Notes under the pieces: generated by a model
Database searches by the model: none
Told to the model about the DNA's origin: nothing
What the model saw: the letters and a program-made list of their open reading frames with translations, nothing else
Assembly: GCA_900540475.1 (NCBI GenBank)
Contig: UQGG01000014.1
Coordinates: forward strand, 62,001 to 126,000
Origin: an uncultured Robinsoniella sp.
Lineage (GTDB): Bacteria; Bacillota; Clostridia; Lachnospirales; Lachnospiraceae
Length of the DNA: 64,000 bases
Reading direction: 5' to 3'
Program-made: the position numbers and the translations under genes
Part shown: positions 37,690 through 45,341 of the stretch, piece after piece
Layout of the letters: every line of letters begins with the position of its first letter
Position numbering within the stretch: the stretch's first letter is position 1

Positions 37690-37717
37690 TTTCAATCTTA
37701 TATTTCTATGATACAAT
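37690..37717 (+). promoter_or_regulatory. Candidate promoter of the mutarotase gene
   Basis: TTTCAA (37690-37695) and TACAAT (37712-37717) are separated by 16 bases. The pair lies just after the importer terminator and 94 bases before the mutarotase start, so the mutarotase can be made independently. Confidence 0.45.
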
Positions 37718-37810
37718 AAGTAAAAGACTTGGCGGCAGCAGTCAAATGTATATGCTTTCATGTATGCATGGTTTGCAGCTTGCAAAAATAAAAACAGGAG
37801 GTAATACATC

Positions 37811-38122
37811 ATGGTAAAAGGATTTAAAATGAAGTTGTATGAAGGAAAGGAAGAAGAGTACGAGATTCGCCACAATCAGCTTTGGCCGGAAATGAAGGAT
37901 ATGATCCACCAGTACGGCGGTAAGAATTATACTATTTTCCTGGACAAAGAGACCCTGACTTTATTCGGATATATTGAAATTGAGGATGAAGAATTGTGGG
38001 CAAAAGGAGCAGATACGGCAATTAACCGCAAATGGTGGGACTTCATGGCGGATATCATGGAGACAAATCCGGATAACAGCCCGGTAGCTATTGATTTGCA
38101 GACGGTGTTTCACTTAGATTAA
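37811..38122 (+). CDS. rhaM: L-rhamnose mutarotase
   Basis: The 103-residue protein matches the usual length of the family and its pattern: FKMKLYEG near the start, the active-site His in IRHNQLWPEM (H21), NYTIFLD in the middle, and the C-terminal WWDFMADIMETNPDNSP block ending in VFHL. It interconverts the alpha and beta anomers of L-rhamnose in the cytoplasm so that isomerase or transport can use either. AGGAGG lies upstream of the ATG. This gene is the best evidence that the adjacent importer and the rhamnosidases feed L-rhamnose to the cell. Confidence 0.93.
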   Translation: MVKGFKMKLYEGKEEEYEIRHNQLWPEMKDMIHQYGGKNYTIFLDKETLTLFGYIEIEDEELWAKGADTAINRKWWDFMADIMETNPDNSPVAIDLQTVFHLD

Positions 38123-38178
38123 AGAAAGAGTTTTGCTGAGTAAAGATGCTTTGCAGATGAAGACCGTGCAGGTCAAGT

Positions 38179-38240
38179 GAAGGAGGCGGATTATGACAGG
38201 CGTTAAGATTTTCAAACGCCTGTCATGGTCTGCCTCCTTC
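38179..38240. terminator. Bidirectional hairpin between convergent transporter operons
   Basis: GAAGGAGGC...TGACAGGCGTT pairs almost perfectly with AACGCCTGTCA...GCCTCCTTC. The inverted repeat covers 62 bases and lies between the mutarotase gene and the oppositely oriented second binding-protein gene, so it can end transcription from both sides. T-runs are poor, so blocking of polymerase collision is also possible. Confidence 0.7.
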
Positions 38241-38250
38241 TGTTTCCTAA

Positions 38251-39462
38251 TTATAATTTAGAAATCCATTCAGCCATATTTCCTTTGTAGAAGATGTAAG
38301 GCTGCCCTGCAAGCACCGCTGTTCCGTCACCGTTCTGGTATGCTTCGTATTTTTCTTCCGGATAATCGCGGAATGCTTTCATAGTGAAGGATGATCCAAC
38401 TTTTCCGTCAAATGATTTGTCCAGGGTAGCTAGGGTTGAGGCTGCAGCTACAGCGCCCAGGTGAATAACATCCCAGAGCATCATATAAGGGCAAACATAT
38501 GCAAAGGCATCTTCGTCTGCTTTTGTTGGCATAAAGGACTGCATCTCGGATGGAAGACCAAGACCGGTTAACTTGATTTCACTGTTGGCTGATTTTAACG
38601 ATTGCCCTGCTGCTGCGATACCTACGGTTGTCGGGGAAATAATGCAGTCTACTTTATTTTCTGCGATAAATGCCTGAGCCTGGGTTGTGGATTCGGTCAG
38701 GTCATCATTTCCGTATTTTTTGTCTAAGTCCGGGCTTACTTTTCCGGCGTATACAGAGTCTGCCAATTCCGTTTCCATAGCTGCGATCCAACTGTTCTGT
38801 ACCGGTGTATCAATCGATGCGGAGAGAACCCCAAGTTTAATTTCATCTCCAGAGTAGTCACCAAGCGCTTTTGTTACCGCAGCTTTCATATCACCTTCTT
38901 CCGGATAATCCACGCCAAGTGTAATTAATACGCCTGCCTGAACCAGGTTAGAACCGATATCCTGGACTTCAGCCTGATTAATATGTGTTACCCGGTATTC
39001 CGGATTTGCTTCTGAGTCAATGGATGTAATGGGAATTCCGGCTTCTTTTGCCTTTTTAAATACTTCATCGTAACCGGTATCACCGTTTGTCGAGATGGTA
39101 ATAGAAGCAACTTTTTGTGTAATCAGTTCATCCAGCAGCTGAACCTGTGCGGCTACCGTTGTTTCAGCCGGGCTCTTATAAACTGCATTCTGTCCCTCAC
39201 CCTTCATGTATTCGTCAAAACCTTCAAACATCAGATCACCAAAAGAGTTACCCGTGCTTTTGAACATAAATACGTGTGAGCCTTCCAGAGAATCTGAGGA
39301 GCCGCCGGAAGTATTCCCTTCTCCTTTGGCTGACTGTGTATCGGCTGTGCCGCCCGCTTCAGAACCGGTAGTTGTTGGTTTGGTGGAACTGCATCCTGCT
39401 AATGAACCAAATACCATTGATACGCAAAGTCCAAGTGCTAAAAATCTTCTTACCTTTTTCAT
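38251..39462 (-). CDS. Second sugar-binding lipoprotein (RhaS-like paralogue)
   Basis: The ATG at 39462 is preferred to a TTG 15 bases upstream, because GGAGG sits eight bases before it and the TTG has none. The 403-residue product has a lipobox (SLAGC, Cys at about 24), a Ser/Gly/Thr-rich linker and a type 1 periplasmic-binding fold with TGLGLPSEM and AYVCPYMMLWD. It lies downstream of two permeases and the ATPase of the second importer. The ligand is unknown; relation to the first binding protein suggests rhamnose or another 6-deoxy sugar such as fucose. Confidence 0.87.
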   Translation of the reverse strand: MKKVRRFLALGLCVSMVFGSLAGCSSTKPTTTGSEAGGTADTQSAKGEGNTSGGSSDSLEGSHVFMFKSTGNSFGDLMFEGFDEYMKGEGQNAVYKSPAETTVAAQVQLLDELITQKVASITISTNGDTGYDEVFKKAKEAGIPITSIDSEANPEYRVTHINQAEVQDIGSNLVQAGVLITLGVDYPEEGDMKAAVTKALGDYSGDEIKLGVLSASIDTPVQNSWIAAMETELADSVYAGKVSPDLDKKYGNDDLTESTTQAQAFIAENKVDCIISPTTVGIAAAGQSLKSANSEIKLTGLGLPSEMQSFMPTKADEDAFAYVCPYMMLWDVIHLGAVAAASTLATLDKSFDGKVGSSFTMKAFRDYPEEKYEAYQNGDGTAVLAGQPYIFYKGNMAEWISKL

Positions 39463-39557
39463 GTTGTTAGCCTCCAATTTTATTTTATTTTTGTGACTTT
39501 ATATAAGCAATATCAGGACGGATTGTCTTGTTATTGTTTATAACACAATGAATATCC

Positions 39558-40820
39558 TTAACCGTTAAAACGCTGTTTTGCTTTTTTGGAATCTTCTTTT
39601 AGTTCTGATCTAAGGGATGCCGATGTCTCTTTGCACTTTGTCTGAACTGCCCCGATCTTTTCTTCATATTTTTTGATTTTTGCCGCCTTTTCTGTTTCAC
39701 TGAGCTTTTCATCTTTTTTAATCTGGGCAATGAGGGTTTTCATGGTCTTTACTTCTTCCTGAGCTTTTAAGTTCACCGCTTCAATATTTTTATTATTGGA
39801 ATAGAGCACCATCAGCTTCACATTTTCAATCAGCTGTTTGTTTACATTAGGTATGAGTACGGCAATGATCAGGATAAAGCCGGTCAATATTTTACGGGAG
39901 TTGGCATCCACACCCATTAAGCCCAGGGTATAAATGAGAAAAGCCATGATCAGGGTACCGATTACAGGTCCGTATACTTTACCTTTCCCGCCGTTTGTGG
40001 AGACACCGCCAAGCACACAGATCGCAATGGCATCCAGTTCATATCCGGTTCCCATAGTGGAACTTACACCGCCGCCCATGCGCCCTACAAAGAAGATGGA
40101 AGCAATGCCAGCCATCATCCCCATTAATACAAAAACCACCATTTTTGTATGTTCCACACTGATGCCGGAATAGGTGGCTACCGTGGCATTATTTCCGATG
40201 ATATATAACTTACGCCCAAAGGACGAACGGTGGAGAACCAGTATAAACAGGAAAGCCATCAGTAAAAACAATAAGAGTGCAACCGGAATTCCTGCAATAT
40301 TCAGCCATGCAATGTCCGTATAAAATTTAGGGAAATGTTTTAAAACGTTTACATCCAGTATAATTTTTACAATTCCCCGAAACAGCATGGAGGTGGATAT
40401 GGTTACAATTACTGCAGGCATTTTTATGTAAGCGATGAGAAATCCGTTAAATGCACCGCAAACGCCTCCGGCTGCAATTCCAAACAATACACATAAAATC
40501 ATGGGGATACCGGCATCCATGCTCAGACCAGTAACCATTGAGGCAACAATCATAGTTGCTGCAACCGATACATCAATATCACCGAGCATAAGTACAAAGA
40601 TCATGCCCAATACAAGGGGGGACAGATCCATACCGGATTGTATAATAGACTGGATGGTGCCGGCGGAAAAGTAGAGTCCCGGTCTGGTTGCCATAAGCAC
40701 CAGGTTGATTGCAAGTAAGATATAGACCAGTATCATTTCCCATTTAACTAAAAACCTGGTTAGTTTAAATTTTTCCTTTACTGTCAGATCCCTGGCAGGT
40801 GTCTTCATTTCTCCGTTCAT
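39558..40820 (-). CDS. Sugar ABC permease with charged C-terminal extension
   Basis: The 420-residue protein has a BPD_transp_2 membrane core (about 25-325) with GDIDVSVAA, GRKLYIIGNNATVATYSGI and CVLGGVSTNGGKG. It continues for about 80 residues with a highly charged Lys/Glu-rich helix (about 340-418, e.g. KKDEKLSETEKAAKIKKYEE), probably a coiled coil, which the other three permeases in this window lack. The start codon overlaps the preceding stop by one base (TAATG), so the subunits are coupled. The extension could bind the ATPase or a regulator (inference). Confidence 0.87.
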   Translation of the reverse strand: MNGEMKTPARDLTVKEKFKLTRFLVKWEMILVYILLAINLVLMATRPGLYFSAGTIQSIIQSGMDLSPLVLGMIFVLMLGDIDVSVAATMIVASMVTGLSMDAGIPMILCVLFGIAAGGVCGAFNGFLIAYIKMPAVIVTISTSMLFRGIVKIILDVNVLKHFPKFYTDIAWLNIAGIPVALLLFLLMAFLFILVLHRSSFGRKLYIIGNNATVATYSGISVEHTKMVVFVLMGMMAGIASIFFVGRMGGGVSSTMGTGYELDAIAICVLGGVSTNGGKGKVYGPVIGTLIMAFLIYTLGLMGVDANSRKILTGFILIIAVLIPNVNKQLIENVKLMVLYSNNKNIEAVNLKAQEEVKTMKTLIAQIKKDEKLSETEKAAKIKKYEEKIGAVQTKCKETSASLRSELKEDSKKAKQRFNG

Positions 40821-41824
40821 TAGATCAAAGCACCCCTTTCCTTTAAGATTCGTTTTTCAGAGGAGCGCAGTGTAAATAAATTAATTGCTACCGCAATAAT
40901 TATGATTGCACCCTGGATGGCATCTTGCCACACACTGAGTCCTGGGAGTAAACTGATAAAATAAGTAATGACGCTCATCATTAAAAAGCCTATTATTACG
41001 CCATCTATCTTACCCCGTCCGCCGGTAATGCTGACTCCCCCAAGGATACAAATAGCGATTGCCTGCATTTCATAACCTTCGCCCATACCATAATAACAAA
41101 TGGAATAATTTGCGGTATAAAGCATTCCGGAAAGTCCTGCAAGTGCGCCGCAGATTGTAAATGCCATAAAGGTAACACGTGCTTCCTTTATACCGGCTAC
41201 TTTGGCTGATTCCCGGTTTGTTCCAATGGCATAAATGCGTCTGCCGTAAGAAGAATAGCCCAGAAAAATACCAGCAAGTACAAAGATCACAAGTACAAAC
41301 CATAAAATATTGTAAATGCCCAGAAACTGCCCGGATGCAAATGTCACATAATTTTCTGTGAACTGGTGAGGGAACCACCAGTTTCCTCCGCTGCACAAAA
41401 ATGCCAGACCCCGGAAAATATACATTGTTCCAAGTGTGGCGATCATAGGAACCATTTTCAGGTAACCTACAATAAAACCATTAAAAGCGCCGCACAATAC
41501 ACCCACTGCAATACCCAGTATCACCCACACGAATCCCGGTATATTCTGGTGGCTGTTCATTAGAGAGGAACAGATTACCCCTGCCAGGCTCAAGGTAGAT
41601 GCCACAGATAAATCGATGCCTCCTGTGATAATGACCATCATCATGCCTACTGCAAGCAGCGCATATACGGCATTGTTGCGAAGCATATTCATGATTGAAG
41701 TTAAGGAGTACATGGAAGGCGTGATAAATGCAGCTACGATTAAAAGAACTGCAAAGCCAACTAAAAGCCCAAAGTTCCGGTTGCCTGTAATTTTTTCTGA
41801 AAATCTATTTCTATCTGACCTCAT
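40820..41824 (-). CDS. Sugar ABC permease (CUT2 family), second importer
   Basis: The 334-residue membrane protein has GGIDLSVAS, GRRIYAIGTNRESAKVAGI and CILGGVSITGGRG motifs of the BPD_transp_2 family. AGGAGG lies eight bases before the ATG, and the start is three bases after the stop of the ATPase gene. It forms the channel of the second importer with the extended permease downstream. Confidence 0.88.
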   Translation of the reverse strand: MRSDRNRFSEKITGNRNFGLLVGFAVLLIVAAFITPSMYSLTSIMNMLRNNAVYALLAVGMMMVIITGGIDLSVASTLSLAGVICSSLMNSHQNIPGFVWVILGIAVGVLCGAFNGFIVGYLKMVPMIATLGTMYIFRGLAFLCSGGNWWFPHQFTENYVTFASGQFLGIYNILWFVLVIFVLAGIFLGYSSYGRRIYAIGTNRESAKVAGIKEARVTFMAFTICGALAGLSGMLYTANYSICYYGMGEGYEMQAIAICILGGVSITGGRGKIDGVIIGFLMMSVITYFISLLPGLSVWQDAIQGAIIIIAVAINLFTLRSSEKRILKERGALI

Positions 41825-41827
41825 TTC

Positions 41828-43335
41828 TTACTCCTCCTTTCCGTCTTTGTGTTTTAAAGAAGCTTCTAAAATCATTTCCTGAGTGGTTTTGCCGGACTCA
41901 AATTGCCCGGTGACACGTCCCGATTTCATGACAACGATTCGGTCAGCCATGCCCAGTACTTCCGGCATTTCCGAAGAAACCATAATGATGGCGTATCCAT
42001 TTGATGCCAGCTCGTTCATAATTTCATAAATAGAATACTTGGCGCCAACATCAATTCCTTTGGTAGGTTCATCCAGGATTAAAACCTTTAAATCACAGCT
42101 CAGTAACTTTGCAAAAACTACTTTTTGCTGGTTACCGCCGGATAGAGATGAGGGAGGTGCACTGATGTCTTTTGCTTTCAGCTGTATTTTCTGGCAGAGT
42201 GCAATGGCATTTTTCATTTCTTCGTCTTCCTGAAGGAAAAGTCCCTTTGTAAATCTGCTTATGACGGCTGAGGATACATTTTGGTAAATGGGAAGTTCGT
42301 TGACCAGTCCCTGTATCTGCCGGTCTTCCGGAAGAAGCCCGATTCCATACTGCAAAGCATCAATGGGAGTTTTGATTTTTACCTCTTTTCCCTCCAGTTT
42401 TATGGTACCGGAGTCCGGTTTCATAATTCCGAAAATGTTCTGGCAGACTTCGGTGCGTCCTGCACCAACAAGGCCTGTCAGTGCCAGTATCTCTCCTTTT
42501 TTCACCTGAAAAGATACGTTTTTGAAGTAACCCTCTTTTGAGATATCTTCTATTTCCAGAACTACATCTCCAATTTTTGAAGTTTTTGTAGGATACATCT
42601 GGCTTAATTCCCTTCCGACCATTTCAGCGATCAGTTTCTGGTTGGAGATCTTGTCCACATCCCAGCTGCCTATGTACCTGGAGTCCCGGAAGACCGTAAC
42701 CCTGCTTGCAAGCCGGTACATATCTTCAAACTTATGTGTAATAAAGATAATTGAGACACCTTCATCTCTCAGGCGTTCTGCAATCTGGTACAATTGTTCA
42801 CACTCTGTTCTGGTTAACGATGCAGTGGGTTCATCCATAATCAGTATGCGTGCATCTCTGGACAGTGCTTTTGCTATTTCTACCAGCTGCTGTCTGGCTA
42901 CACTGAGAGCGCCCATGGGTTTACTTACATCAATTTCATTGCTGAGGGGCTGTATCAGTTCTTTTGCCCGCTGGGTCATCAGCTTCCAGTTATACAGACC
43001 GACTTTATTTTTAATCTCCTGACCCATAAAAATATTTTCTGTAACCGATAAATCAGGAAAGCAGTGACATGCTGGTAAATAGCAGCGATCCCAAGTTTGG
43101 CTGAATCCGCTGTGGATCTTAAGGTAATTTTCTCACCCTCCAGTAACATAATGCCGCTGTCCGGTTGATGTACGCCTGTTATAACTTTAATAAATGTAGA
43201 TTTGCCGGCTCCATTCTCGCCCATAAGAGCATGTATCTCACCTCTCTTAAGTTGAAAGTGAACACCATTTAATGCCGTTACTCCGCCGAAGGTTTTTACA
43301 ACGTCTTTCAACTCTAAGATAAAATCATTCATCAT
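41828..43335 (-). pseudogene. Sugar ABC importer ATPase with single-base frameshift
   Basis: The gene starts at 43335 (MMNDFILELKDVV, with AAGGGG upstream) and its first ABC domain is intact through Walker A GENGAGKST and IYQHVTAF. At about codon 93 the frame breaks at the two Gs at 43056-43057 (CC on the coding strand). One extra base there restores FPDLSVTENIFMGQE and joins the frame that continues to 41828. That second frame has LSVARQQLVEIAKAL, the second-domain signature LSGGNQQKVV and ILDEPTKGID. Without a fix the cell would make a truncated peptide, or only the C-terminal part from the ATG at 43027. It could be a real mutation, a sequencing error or a programmed slip; a two-base C run is a poor slippage site. 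The ATPase at 32778-34280 might substitute. Confidence 0.85.
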
Positions 43336-43388
43336 TATTCCCCTTTCCCTTATTAAATTTTTGTGGTACTGTGTGTTGTGATAAGCAT

Positions 43389-43416
43389 ATACTACCCCGT
43401 TTTTTCTCTTTTTCAA
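43389..43416 (-). promoter_or_regulatory. Promoter of the second importer operon
   Basis: On the - strand TTGAAA (43411-43416) and TAGTAT (43389-43394) are 16 bases apart, about 54 bases upstream of the ATPase start. Confidence 0.5.
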
Positions 43417-43449
43417 TATCAAAAATTGTTTTTCTGATATCAAAAATTG
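43416..43449. promoter_or_regulatory. Direct-repeat operator, probably for the divergent AraC regulator
   Basis: ATATCAAAAATTG occurs twice (43416-43428 and 43437-43449), exactly 21 bases apart, which is two helical turns. The proximal copy abuts the -35 of the importer promoter. This is the classical geometry of an AraC-family half-site pair next to an activated promoter, and an AraC-type gene begins 125 bases away on the other strand. Confidence 0.6.
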
Positions 43450-43573
43450 CTATTTTGGGCTATCTTACTATTATTTTAGAAAAATGGGTGGATTTATTAT
43501 ATAGTTTTTAAATGAATGTTAAGACATGACAAAAAAAGTTAACAATACAGTTTTTATATGGAGGGACTTCATT

Positions 43574-44428
43574 GTGATATTACCTAAAAGAAATTTACCG
43601 GAACAATACTCAAAAAGAACAAATCAAATTTCCCACCAGACGGAAAGCCTACCATTCTATGTAAAAGAATGTGGTTTCTGCAATGAAAAAAAATTTGTTC
43701 TTGGAAATGCAAATAACTATTATGATTATATTTTACTATACTCCGTTTCCGGAGTTGTCCGATTTACCAAAAACCAAAGTACCCAGTACATTTACCAGGA
43801 TAATGTAGTAATCTCTTCCTGCAATACGCCGCTGACATTCACCCGTGCAAGTAACAACTGGGAATATTTCTATATGATAATCCGGGGTACACATGCAAAA
43901 CTATATTACAATCTGGTAAGAAATAAGTCCAGTATTATTCCCACCGACAGACTGAGCAGTATCCTGGATCTGTTTTTAGAAATGCAACAGATAACCTTTA
44001 AAAAAGAAGTTTTAGACGATATGCAGGCAAGCTTAATTATACATAACATATTTTTTGAATTATATAAGATATCCAACAGCATTTTAGAAACTAAAAAAAT
44101 AACTCCAGTGCAGGAGACCGTAGTCAACCTCTCACTGAAGTACATAGCAAATAACTATAAAAATGATCTGGATGTAGATACGATCTGCAACGAGGTAAGC
44201 TTCTCAAAATATTACTTTTGCAAGCTGTTTAAAGATCATATGGGAATGACCATACATCAGTACGTAAACGAGTACCGGGTGAATAAATCAAAAGAACTGC
44301 TGACCTATTCGAAACTCTCCATAAATGCAATCGCAAAGTCTGTGGGATTTAAAAGTACGCTGACATACAGCAGATGTTTTGAGCGGTTCACGCATATGAC
44401 GCCAAGTGAGTATCGGAAGAATTTTTGA
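43574..44428 (+). CDS. AraC-family transcriptional regulator
   Basis: The GTG at 43574 is chosen because GGAGGG (43560-43565) lies eight bases upstream; an in-frame ATG at 43526 has no ribosome binding site. The 284-residue product has an N-terminal cupin-like sensing region (about 20-140) and a C-terminal double HTH (about 185-284) with VSFSKYYFCKLFKDHMG and the family ending FTHMTPSEYRKNF. It is divergent from the second sugar importer, with the direct-repeat operator between them, so it probably activates that operon when a sugar binds. The inducer is unknown. Confidence 0.87.
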   Translation: MILPKRNLPEQYSKRTNQISHQTESLPFYVKECGFCNEKKFVLGNANNYYDYILLYSVSGVVRFTKNQSTQYIYQDNVVISSCNTPLTFTRASNNWEYFYMIIRGTHAKLYYNLVRNKSSIIPTDRLSSILDLFLEMQQITFKKEVLDDMQASLIIHNIFFELYKISNSILETKKITPVQETVVNLSLKYIANNYKNDLDVDTICNEVSFSKYYFCKLFKDHMGMTIHQYVNEYRVNKSKELLTYSKLSINAIAKSVGFKSTLTYSRCFERFTHMTPSEYRKNF

Positions 44429-44529
44429 TGATAGAATAATGAGGAATGATGTTGACTTTTTTGTATTACATACAATATGATGCGTATGTTTTACGGTATA
44501 AAAATTATAAGAAATAGTTTATCTAGATA

Positions 44530-44558
44530 TTGTCAATATGTGGTCAGTGTGATATACT
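44530..44558 (+). promoter_or_regulatory. Promoter of the toxin mRNA
   Basis: TTGTCA (44530-44535), a 17-base spacer and TATACT (44553-44558) make a near-consensus sigma-A promoter. Transcription should start near 44565, giving a leader of about 60 bases that begins AGAGCAACC and can fold into a 5' hairpin (CCGT/ACGG). Confidence 0.7.
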
Positions 44559-44627
44559 TTTTTATAAGAGCAACCGTGTTACGGGGTGATGTTGACCTTC
44601 ATTTTACATAGAATGGAGGTGATGTCT

Positions 44628-44714
44628 ATGAAACATTTCGATTTTAAGGATTTGATGTCTTTTGGAATGTTTTTGATAGGATTACTGACGTTCATTTATA
44701 TGATCTGTCACTAA
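44628..44714 (+). CDS. Type I toxin peptide, holin-like (TxpA/BsrG/BsrE-like)
   Basis: A 28-residue peptide with one strongly hydrophobic helix, LMSFGMFLIGLLTFIYMIC. GGAGG lies eight bases before the ATG; an in-frame ATG six bases upstream is too close to it. The FGxFxxxLLTFI pattern resembles the Bacillus BsrE/holin-like toxin group, which depolarises the membrane when over-expressed and is silenced by an antisense RNA from the opposite strand. All expected parts are visible: own promoter, shared terminator and convergent antisense promoter. Toxicity itself is inferred. The family match is by eye, so it could also be another small membrane peptide. Confidence 0.65.
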   Translation: MKHFDFKDLMSFGMFLIGLLTFIYMICH

Positions 44715-44813
44715 TGGGCATAGAAAAACCACCCTGAAACTTTTGACCAAGATGATGGGTGGTTTTTCTATCCAATTCAATAAGGTCAACCCACCTTGTG
44801 GGCGGTTGCTCTT
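44676..44813. repeat. Direct repeat copy 1 (toxin 3' half plus antisense region)
   Basis: About 137 bases covering the last 12 codons of the toxin, the terminator and the 5' end of the antisense RNA. They recur nearly unchanged about 260 bases downstream (44937-45072), with divergence mainly between terminator and antisense 5' end. Confidence 0.9.
44721..44770. terminator. Bidirectional terminator shared by toxin and antisense RNA
   Basis: A perfect 14-bp inverted repeat, TAGAAAAACCACCC / GGGTGGTTTTTCTA, with a 22-base loop. Both strands end in TTTTTCTA after a G+C-rich stem, so it can stop transcription from either side. Confidence 0.9.
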
Positions 44814-44816
44814 TAT
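44721..44816 (-). ncRNA. Antisense antitoxin RNA, about 95 nt
   Basis: Predicted from the convergent promoter at 44823-44851 and the shared terminator. The RNA is complementary to the 3' untranslated part of the toxin message across the terminator loop. Its 5' end (AGAGCAACCG...GGTTGACCTT) repeats the 5' end of the toxin mRNA in the same sense, so the two RNAs would carry look-alike 5' stem-loops. The antitoxin role is inferred from layout. Confidence 0.6.
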
Positions 44817-44822
44817 ATTTTT

Positions 44823-44851
44823 AATATATCATATAATGATTGGTATTACAA
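44823..44851 (-). promoter_or_regulatory. Promoter of the antisense RNA
   Basis: On the - strand TTGTAA (44846-44851), exactly 17 bases, then TATATT (44823-44828). The start point falls near 44815, at the AGAGCAACC motif, matching the toxin promoter layout. Confidence 0.65.
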
Positions 44852-44930
44852 TAGTAATTAGGATAAATATAATTAGTAGTGAAATTAAAAGTTACCGTTC
44901 ACTATGGGTGATGCAGCAATTATCAATATA

Positions 44931-44975
44931 ATGATAATAGGATTACTGACGTTCATTTATATGATCTGTCACTAA
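44931..44975 (+). pseudogene. Truncated toxin remnant in the second copy
   Basis: The second repeat copy keeps only the last 12 codons of the toxin. An ATG at 44931 happens to be in frame and would give a 14-residue peptide ending in the same LLTFIYMICH. There is no ribosome binding site and no promoter like that of copy 1, so it is most likely a decayed remnant. Confidence 0.6.
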
Positions 44976-45072
44976 TGGGCATAGAAAAACCACCCTGAAA
45001 CTTTTGACCAAGATGATGGGTGGTTTTTCTTACTCTAAATAAGGTCAACCCACCTTGTGAGTGGTTGCTCTT
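44937..45072. repeat. Direct repeat copy 2 of the toxin-antitoxin 3' half
   Basis: Near-identical to 44676-44813, including the terminator and the antisense 5' hairpin sequence (with GTGAGTGG in place of GTGGGCGG). The matching antisense -35 TTGTAA is kept (45096-45101) but the distance to the nearest -10-like TATGTT is only 12 bases, so antisense transcription here is doubtful. A weaker TAGTTT would be at 17 bases. Confidence 0.85.
44983..45030. terminator. Bidirectional terminator, second copy
   Basis: AGAAAAACCACCC / GGGTGGTTTTTCT, a 13-bp inverted repeat with the same loop as copy 1. Confidence 0.85.
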
Positions 45073-45273
45073 AAACTAACATATTTTGAAGCATATTACA
45101 AGTGTATTTTTAACTAATAGTTTAATAGATATAAGTGTATTAGATTGTTATCTAAAAAGCAATTGCAATATATATACATCAGTCTTATGGCAGTTCAACA
45201 TCAATATAAAACATAAAAATATATAAAAAGTAAAGTATAAGTTGAAAGAAAATAATAGAAAGGAAGCCACGGC

Positions 45274-45324
45274 ATGATTCTTTCAACCAGTTTCAAAGTG
45301 GCGGTATTGCAGGCAAAGCTGTAA
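45274..45324 (+). CDS. Possible 16-residue leader peptide before the aldo/keto reductase
   Basis: An ATG with AAAGGAAG seven bases upstream opens a 16-codon frame (MILSTSFKVAVLQAKL) that ends 17 bases before the reductase start. The reductase ATG has no good ribosome binding site of its own, so translation of this leader could couple to it. Nothing else supports it as a protein. Confidence 0.25.
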   Translation: MILSTSFKVAVLQAKL

Positions 45325-45341
45325 TACACATAGGTATTAAT

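Noticed and set aside
38179..38240. Long inverted repeat considered as a mobile-element end
   Set aside because: No transposase or target duplication is near; its place between two convergent operons is fully explained by a bidirectional terminator.
43526..43573. Upstream ATG of the AraC gene as the real start
   Set aside because: No ribosome binding site precedes it, while the in-frame GTG at 43574 has GGAGGG at eight bases.
44743..44931. A 62-codon + strand frame over the toxin-antitoxin terminator
   Set aside because: It starts inside the terminator loop, runs through both inverted-repeat arms and has no ribosome binding site; the RNA elements explain the sequence better.
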